Source: Strigomonas culicis (taxonomy: Eukaryota; Euglenozoa; Kinetoplastea; Trypanosomatida; Trypanosomatidae). From it: a DNA stretch of 20,064 bases. Position 1 is the first letter of the stretch. Every line of letters starts with the position of its first letter. This document shows positions 14,937 to 20,064 of this stretch, piece by piece. The translations under genes were made by a program, and so were the position numbers. The notes under the pieces are model-generated. The model had not been told where the DNA came from, made no database searches, and saw only the letters and a program-made list of their open reading frames with translations. The stretch lies in NCBI GenBank assembly GCA_000482145.1, contig AUXH01000361.1, positions 1-20,064 on the forward strand, read 5' to 3'.

Positions 14937-17126
14937 ATGCGCACTTCACTCGGAAAGTCGATTCAACACTCGAAGCAGCGCACGCAGCGGACGGGGCGCA
15001 AGGCGTACCGCAAGCTGCTGGACGAGGAGGCCGCGGCCGCCCAGGCGGTGCTCGCCGCCGAGGAGATGCAGCAGCGCCCCAAGAACAACAAGCTCAAATC
15101 GATCTGGGAGACCAACGACTTAGAAAACTTCCTGTCCATCGCGGATGAGAGGGAGGAGGGCTACTTCGCGGAGCGCGACGTGCGCGTCGTCGTGGGCGGG
15201 AAGGTGCTCGTGGTGCAGAACAACTTAGTCGTCCCCGAGAACGAGGAGCACGTCACAAAGGATTGGCTCAAACTGAACGAGATGCTGACGATCCCGAAGC
15301 GGCCGGCGTGGGACTACAAGACGACGGCGGAGGCGCTGCAGGAGATGGAGAAGCAGAGCTTCACAGACTGGCGCCGGCAGCTCGCGCACCTCGAGGAGGA
15401 GCACAAGGTACTCATGACGCCCTACGAGAAGAACCTCGAGGTGTGGCGGCAGCTCTGGCGCGTCGCTGAGCGCTCCCACATCGTCGTCCTCATTCTGGAT
15501 GCGCGGAACCCGCTCATCTTTCGCAACAAGGACTTCGAGACGTACGTGCAGGGCATGAAGACGGCCGAGGGCGTGTCGAAGAAGATCGTGCTGCTCCTGA
15601 ACAAGGCGGATCTGCTGACGGAGACGCAGCGGCAGCAGTGGAGCGAGTACTTCGTCGCGAACGGCGACCTCTTCTTCTTCTTCTCCGCCAAGCCGCTGGA
15701 GCCGGAGCCGCTCGATGCGGAGGACGAGGAGGGCGAGGAGGGCGCGGCGCCGCCGCCGCCGCCCGCCGCGGAGCCCCGCAAGTCGCGCCACAAGAAAAAG
15801 ACGCTGCGCGCGCCGGTGGAGGTGTCCAACGCCTACGAGCTCGCGGAGCAGCGCAAGGCGCTCAAGAACCGCGTCGGCGAGCCCAAGCCGAAGCCGGCGC
15901 GGCCGCACACGCAGGCGGAGATGGAGCGCGACCAGCGCGTGACGGAGTCCGCCGCGACGCTCGTCCCGTGGTCCGTGTTGGACCCCATCCAGCTGCTGGA
16001 CCAGTTCGCGCTGCTGCGGCACGCGATGGGCATCACCGGCGACGACGCGCCCATCATGGTCGGCTTCGTCGGCTTTCCCAACGTGGGCAAGTCGTCGACC
16101 ATCAACGCCATCATGGGCGCGAAGAAGGTGCTCGTGAGCGCGACGCCGGGCAAGACGAAGCACTTCCAGACGCTGGTGATCCCCAACGAGCGGCGCGTCG
16201 CGCTCTGCGACTGCCCCGGCCTCGTCTTTCCCTCCTTCGCGTCGACGAAGGAGCAGATGGTCACGGACGGCATCCTGCCGATCGACAACGCGACCGACGT
16301 GCTCGCCGCCTGCGGCGTCGTCGGCCGCCGCATCCCGCGGCCGCTGCTGGAGGCGCAGCTCAACATCTCACTGCTCGCCGAGGACGACATGGACGAGAGC
16401 GAGACCCTCGCGGAGCGGCTCCTCAACACACTCGCGCGGCGGCGCGGGTACATGGCGTCGCACGACCGGCCGAACCGCGCGCGCGCCGGCAAGGAGCTGC
16501 TCAAGGCGTACATGGACGGCCGCTTCATCTACGTGGAGCCGCCGCCGTCTTTCCAGCCAGGCCCGGAGGCACTCGCCATCGCGGAGGCGGCGGCCCCGCC
16601 CGCCGAGGCGGGGGAGGACGACGACGACGACGAAGAGTACGAGGACTGGGATAGCGAGGATGAGCGCGCGTGGGCGGACCTCGAGCAGGCCGCCGACGAC
16701 CGCGCGCTCAGCGAGGGCGGCTCCGTCGACAGCTTCATGGACGTGGAGCACGACCCGCCCATCTTCTACATCCGCGCGCGCGGCCGCCGCCACCACTTCA
16801 CACGCCGCGAGCTCTTCAACGCCCCGCTCAACCTGGAGAAGATGGCCGAGCGCAAGGTCGAGCGCCGGCGCCGGCGCAAGCACAACCAGCAGCTGGAGCC
16901 CGACCTCTACACGTTCGTCAACCGGCAGGGGGAGGTGGAGCTGCGCCTCGACGACGACGACGGCGTCGTGGAGCTCGTACATGCCGCGACGGGGCCGCTT
17001 CGGCCGACGCTGCCGCAGGCGAAGCACAAGTCCAAGCGGCAGGAGCGGCGGGAGCTGAAGAAGCTCGGCGCAGGGCCCACGAACCCTTCCGCAAAGCGCG
17101 TAGGCATTCAGGACTACAAGGTATAG
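14937..17126 (+). CDS. LSG1: Large-subunit GTPase LSG1 (60S ribosome maturation)
   Basis: 729 residues. It is a circularly permuted GTPase of the YlqF/YawG class: G4 NKAD (222-225) precedes G1 GFPNVGKSS (379-387), a switch segment TPGKTKHF (from 403) and G3 DCPG (425-428). The SAK of G5 follows G4 after the FFFF run near 242-246. The lead-in DARNPLIFRNKDFETYV and the later RRRGYMASHDRPNRARAGKELL are LSG1 signatures. The N-terminus is basic, like other LSG1 proteins. An acidic/Pro-rich insertion (~252-290) and an Asp/Glu-rich stretch (~560-580) are low-complexity. The long C-terminus carries Arg/Lys clusters (ERRRRRK, KSKRQERRELKK). LSG1 is a cytoplasmic GTPase that promotes release of the export adaptor NMD3 from pre-60S subunits. 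It is longer than the yeast protein mainly through the insertions. Confidence 0.95.
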   Translation: MRTSLGKSIQHSKQRTQRTGRKAYRKLLDEEAAAAQAVLAAEEMQQRPKNNKLKSIWETNDLENFLSIADEREEGYFAERDVRVVVGGKVLVVQNNLVVPENEEHVTKDWLKLNEMLTIPKRPAWDYKTTAEALQEMEKQSFTDWRRQLAHLEEEHKVLMTPYEKNLEVWRQLWRVAERSHIVVLILDARNPLIFRNKDFETYVQGMKTAEGVSKKIVLLLNKADLLTETQRQQWSEYFVANGDLFFFFSAKPLEPEPLDAEDEEGEEGAAPPPPPAAEPRKSRHKKKTLRAPVEVSNAYELAEQRKALKNRVGEPKPKPARPHTQAEMERDQRVTESAATLVPWSVLDPIQLLDQFALLRHAMGITGDDAPIMVGFVGFPNVGKSSTINAIMGAKKVLVSATPGKTKHFQTLVIPNERRVALCDCPGLVFPSFASTKEQMVTDGILPIDNATDVLAACGVVGRRIPRPLLEAQLNISLLAEDDMDESETLAERLLNTLARRRGYMASHDRPNRARAGKELLKAYMDGRFIYVEPPPSFQPGPEALAIAEAAAPPAEAGEDDDDDEEYEDWDSEDERAWADLEQAADDRALSEGGSVDSFMDVEHDPPIFYIRARGRRHHFTRRELFNAPLNLEKMAERKVERRRRRKHNQQLEPDLYTFVNRQGEVELRLDDDDGVVELVHAATGPLRPTLPQAKHKSKRQERRELKKLGAGPTNPSAKRVGIQDYKV

Positions 17127-17553
17127 GAGAGGTGCGCGAGAGAAGGTGTAAAACTAAAGCGTTTAAACGGATAAGAACACTTGAAACTAAGAAAGAAAAA
17201 AGGTGAATTAATACATGTTTCTTTAAGCACAATAAAAAAAAACTAATACGGCTATTTAATGTTTAAAGTTCGGATTATTGATAATGATGGAATAAAGTAA
17301 CCAAGCGGCAAAAAAAAAAGAAGCAGCACTCAATCCGTTAGACTCTGTATGTGACCACATTGACATGGCGTGCTCCTGGAGTACCTTGTTTTCTTTTATC
17401 CTATTCTCATTGCCCTCGACCCCCTTCTCATGAAGCCTAGTATATACTTTTTTTTTCAGTTTTTTTTATCGCAAATAGTGAAAAAAATAATATATATAAT
17501 AATAGTAATAACCCTAACATCATCGATAGTCGTACGTTTATGCGTTGCCTCGG
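17127..17553. other. AT-rich spacer before the zinc-finger gene
   Basis: It contains A-runs (17232-17240, 17310-17318), T-runs (17448-17456, 17460-17467) and AT-rich stretches (around 17488-17505). A single CCCTAA near 17513 is not a telomeric array. No RNA gene was recognised. Confidence 0.65.
17447..17459 (+). promoter_or_regulatory. Predicted trans-splice acceptor, zinc-finger gene
   Basis: A C plus T-run is followed by CAG (AG at 17458-17459). Another AG lies at 17477-17478 after a further T-run. Either leaves an out-of-frame ATG at 17540 upstream of the chosen start. Confidence 0.5.
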
Positions 17554-17578
17554 ATGCGTCGACCCCCTCTCCCTGTGA
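17540..17578 (+). CDS. Short uORF overlapping the zinc-finger gene start
   Basis: An ATG at 17540 opens a 12-codon frame ending with TGA at 17576-17578. It overlaps, out of frame, the ATG at 17554. No AG lies between the two ATGs, so any mRNA containing the 17554 start also contains this one. It may lower translation, or it may show that the real start is elsewhere. Confidence 0.35.
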   Translation: MRCLGCVDPLSL

Positions 17579-20064
17579 AGCGGCACAAACCGCTGAGGCG
17601 CTCGCTGCGGGGCACCTCGACGCTCACGGCGCTATCCGCCCCGGGCGCGGCCGCGGGCCGCGGCGACTTCGCCGTGTACCTGCGCGCGGAGGTGACGGAT
17701 CACATCGCCGCGGAGGCGGGCCCCTCCCGCCCCGCGCCTGCGCCGCTGCGCGCGGGCGACCAAGTGCCGACGACGCCCTCGTCCTCGCTCTTCAACACGC
17801 ACAACTCGGCCGTGTGGGTGCCGGTGCTCACGGCGCTGCACCGCCGCCGGCTGCTGACGCCGCCGGACTACGCGAGCGCGGCGCGCTACCTCGCACCGAT
17901 GACGTACCAGGCGCACCTGCCCTGGGTGTGGGAGCGGGGCGCGACGGAGGCCGGCCCGCGCGCCGGCGCTGATGCGTCCGTCGCGCTCCACGCGCACATC
18001 GCGCAGAGCCTGGGCGCGCTGGCCGAGGAGGTCGCCCACGTGAGCGAGGCCGCGCACGTGGTGGAGGAGCTCCGCACGGCGGCCCCGCCGCGGTGGACCG
18101 CCATCGTCCAGAGCCTGCTGCAGCAGGAGAAGGCAAGGGCGCCCGACAATGCACTGTCGTGCCTCCCGCTCTGGCACTCCATCTTCTTCGTGCTCTGCGC
18201 GAACCCGGCGCTGAGCGCCGGGAGGGCCGAGTTGCTGCAGGCGCATCCGTTCCTGTCCTCCGTCGTGACGAGCTACTACGACGACGTGGTGGAGGCGCAG
18301 CGCCGCGCGGGGCCGCCGCCGCCGCCCAGCGCCGGCACGACGCTGCACGTCGTGACGCGCCTGCCGCCCATCATCCTCCGCCGCTGGCGCAGGCGGTACC
18401 GCGCCCAGGGCGCGCTGCAGCGCTACGCCGAGCTCTTCCTGCACTGCGTCGCTGGCGAGGAGCGGGCGCTCACCGCGCTCCGCGACGCGCTGAGGCGGCA
18501 GCAGGGCGGCGCGGCGGAGGCGCCGGTGCACCACTCAACCGCCGCGCTGCAGGACGCGGAGCTCTGGCAGTTCCTCCTGACCATCCCGGGCCGCCGGGAG
18601 AGCGGCCTCGCCTGGGAGCGGCAGTGGAGCCTCACGCTGGACTTCGCGCGGGTCAGCTTCGCCTACCTCTTCACGTCGCTGCTGCACGCGGGCCGCACCG
18701 TCCGCACCGACGCGCGCGGCGACGCCCGTCTCGCGTCCATCGCCGCGGAGGACCTCGCCGTGCTGGAGCGGGCCGCGGTACGCTGTATGAACGTGTGCAT
18801 GTGGGTGCGCAACGACAACGACGAGGGCGGCCGGTTCGCCGCCTGCGTCGCGACGATCGCCGGCGCGTACACCGACACCTGCGCGCGGCTCGGCGTCGCG
18901 CCCACCGACGCGGCGACGTGGGCGCTGCTGGAGCTGCTGCGCCGCGTCGGGCTCGCCGCCGCCTGGGCGAAGCTGGAGCAGCTGCGCTACGGCTGCGCCA
19001 GCGGCTACTTCGGCGTGTGCACCGTGACCGCCGCGCTCGACGCGCTGCGGCCCGTCGGCGGCCCCGCCGCGGCGGAGGGGCAGGCGGACCCCGCGCGGCT
19101 GGCCCTGCTGCTGCACCGCGACAAGCGCAGCGCCGCGGAGGTGTGGGCGGGCCTCGAGACGGACGCGCCCGGCGCGCGCCAGGCCGCGCTCTACGCACTC
19201 TTCACACTCGGCGCCGACGTCGCGGCGCGGGTGGCGACGCTCGCGGAGACAAGCCCCACCGCGCACGGCGCCGCGCGGCGGCTGCAGGCGGCGCTGCGCG
19301 CGTGGGCGCGGCGCGTCGGCCGGCCGCTGCGGCTGCGCCGCGCGGAGGCGGAGCTGCTGTGGGTCGCGCGGCTCGAGCAGCGCGGGGCCACGCTCGCAGA
19401 GCGCTGGCGCCTGTTGGCGGGGGAGGCGGCGCCGGCCGCCACGTGGCGGTGCGGCTGCGGCTACGCGGCGAACAGCCCGTCCAGCACCGCCTGCGTCGCC
19501 TGCGTCGGCGCGCGCGCGGAGCCCTTCGCGTGGGAGTGCCCCGCCTGCCACGCGCAGGCGACCAGCGGGCCCATGGCGGGCGGCTGCCTGACCTGCGGCG
19601 CCGCCCACCCCTCGCGCGGCACCAGCACCACCACCGCCGCCGCCGCCACGGACGTGGACGCGTGCTGCGCGCACGCGGTGCGGGTGCCGCTCGCTTCGAG
19701 CGGCGCCCCCCACGCGGCGCCGCACGCCTGCGCGGACTGCGGCGAACTGCTCCAGGCGGCGGCGGCGCCGCTGCTGTACCACTGCCGCGACTGCGACGGC
19801 TATACGCTGCGGCGCGGCCCGGCTCAGCGGCCGCAGTGCGCGACGTGCGGCGCGGCCGACAGCGGCTACGTGCGGCGCTACTTCACGTGGCGCTGCGGCT
19901 GCGGCGCGGCGAACAGCCCGCTGCGCGCACACTGCTGGCGGTGCTCACTCCACACGCGCACGCCGGCGCTTCACTGTGCGCTGTGCACGCAGCCGATGGC
20001 GCCCGGCGCGGCGAGCTGCGGCTTCTGCGCGCGGCCGCACCCGCGGCGCGCCGCCGCGACGGAG
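17554..20064 (+). CDS. Large zinc-finger protein with RanBP2-like modules, probably mitochondrial (3' end beyond the window)
   Basis: 837 codons are present with no stop before the window end. The first in-frame ATG after the stop at 17527-17529 is 17554. Residues 1-35 are basic, Ser/Thr/Ala/Leu-rich and free of acids, consistent with mitochondrial import. Residues ~40-620 are mostly helical, Ala/Arg/Leu-rich and not recognised. From ~630 there is a Cys-rich array. Two modules have W-R-C-G-C, then N-S-P and C-x2-C in the N-x6-C-x2-C spacing of RanBP2-type fingers (W631 to C650, and W779 onward), but with C-x-C instead of the usual wider first pair. Between and after them lie C-x2-C ribbons (C662/C665/C678/C681, then CADC, HCRDC, CATCG). 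RanBP2-type fingers bind single-stranded RNA or protein. A role in mitochondrial RNA or ribosome biology is inference. Confidence 0.8.
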   Translation, partial: MRRPPLPVKRHKPLRRSLRGTSTLTALSAPGAAAGRGDFAVYLRAEVTDHIAAEAGPSRPAPAPLRAGDQVPTTPSSSLFNTHNSAVWVPVLTALHRRRLLTPPDYASAARYLAPMTYQAHLPWVWERGATEAGPRAGADASVALHAHIAQSLGALAEEVAHVSEAAHVVEELRTAAPPRWTAIVQSLLQQEKARAPDNALSCLPLWHSIFFVLCANPALSAGRAELLQAHPFLSSVVTSYYDDVVEAQRRAGPPPPPSAGTTLHVVTRLPPIILRRWRRRYRAQGALQRYAELFLHCVAGEERALTALRDALRRQQGGAAEAPVHHSTAALQDAELWQFLLTIPGRRESGLAWERQWSLTLDFARVSFAYLFTSLLHAGRTVRTDARGDARLASIAAEDLAVLERAAVRCMNVCMWVRNDNDEGGRFAACVATIAGAYTDTCARLGVAPTDAATWALLELLRRVGLAAAWAKLEQLRYGCASGYFGVCTVTAALDALRPVGGPAAAEGQADPARLALLLHRDKRSAAEVWAGLETDAPGARQAALYALFTLGADVAARVATLAETSPTAHGAARRLQAALRAWARRVGRPLRLRRAEAELLWVARLEQRGATLAERWRLLAGEAAPAATWRCGCGYAANSPSSTACVACVGARAEPFAWECPACHAQATSGPMAGGCLTCGAAHPSRGTSTTTAAAATDVDACCAHAVRVPLASSGAPHAAPHACADCGELLQAAAAPLLYHCRDCDGYTLRRGPAQRPQCATCGAADSGYVRRYFTWRCGCGAANSPLRAHCWRCSLHTRTPALHCALCTQPMAPGAASCGFCARPHPRRAAATE

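Noticed and set aside
14642..15148. 168-codon ORF spanning the spacer and the start of LSG1
   Set aside because: It is Phe/Tyr/Ile low-complexity from T-rich spacer and then an alternate-frame read of LSG1; the LSG1 frame is clearly the real one.
17513..17518. CCCTAA resembling the telomere repeat
   Set aside because: It is a single hexamer with no array.
18535..19932. Long minus-strand ORF (465 codons) opposite the zinc-finger gene
   Set aside because: The + strand frame through the same region is open to the window end and has ordered Cys motifs; the minus frame is Ala/Arg/Gly low-complexity, a GC shadow.

Overview
The window looks like a nuclear segment of a trypanosomatid (kinetoplastid) genome. 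Every supported gene is an intronless ORF on the + strand. The genes are separated by AT-rich spacers that carry long pyrimidine tracts followed by an AG just upstream of the next ATG, the layout of polycistronic transcription with spliced-leader trans-splicing. Reading frames are very GC-rich, with strong G/C at third positions, while spacers are visibly AT-rich. TAA, TAG and TGA are all used as stops, so the nuclear code looks standard. The species cannot be named from sequence reading alone. No tRNA, rRNA, spliced-leader RNA array, transposon or CRISPR was seen, nor any strand switch.

Layout from left to right: a (TA)n microsatellite; a leucine-rich-repeat protein (107-1456); a PPP-family Ser/Thr phosphatase fused to an N-terminal Plus-3-like domain (1937-3841); a 1.1 kb AT-rich spacer; a small basic orphan (4959-5327); a degenerate TrmB-like methyltransferase-fold protein with a mitochondrial-type N-terminus (5559-6539); two tandem Nudix hydrolases (6767-7303 and 7513-8046); two coiled-coil proteins (8283-9344 and 9622-11253); a mitochondrial branched-chain 2-oxoacid dehydrogenase E2 with two lipoyl domains (11703-13397); a FIP1-like polyadenylation factor with a CCCH finger (13761-14522); the circularly permuted GTPase LSG1 (14937-17126); and the 5' part of a large zinc-finger protein that leaves the window (17554 to the end).

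The genes do not form one pathway, as expected for a kinetoplastid polycistron. Loose themes are RNA and gene expression (Plus-3 phosphatase, FIP1, LSG1, TrmB-like, Nudix) and mitochondrial function (E2, TrmB-like, probably the zinc-finger protein). The most unusual items are the Plus-3/phosphatase fusion, the patchwork identity of the Nudix pair, the duplicated lipoyl domain, the TrmB-like protein lacking its usual active-site Asp, the alternating zinc modules of the last gene, and a minimal uORF whose stop overlaps a start codon. All similarity statements rest on motif reading, not on database searches.
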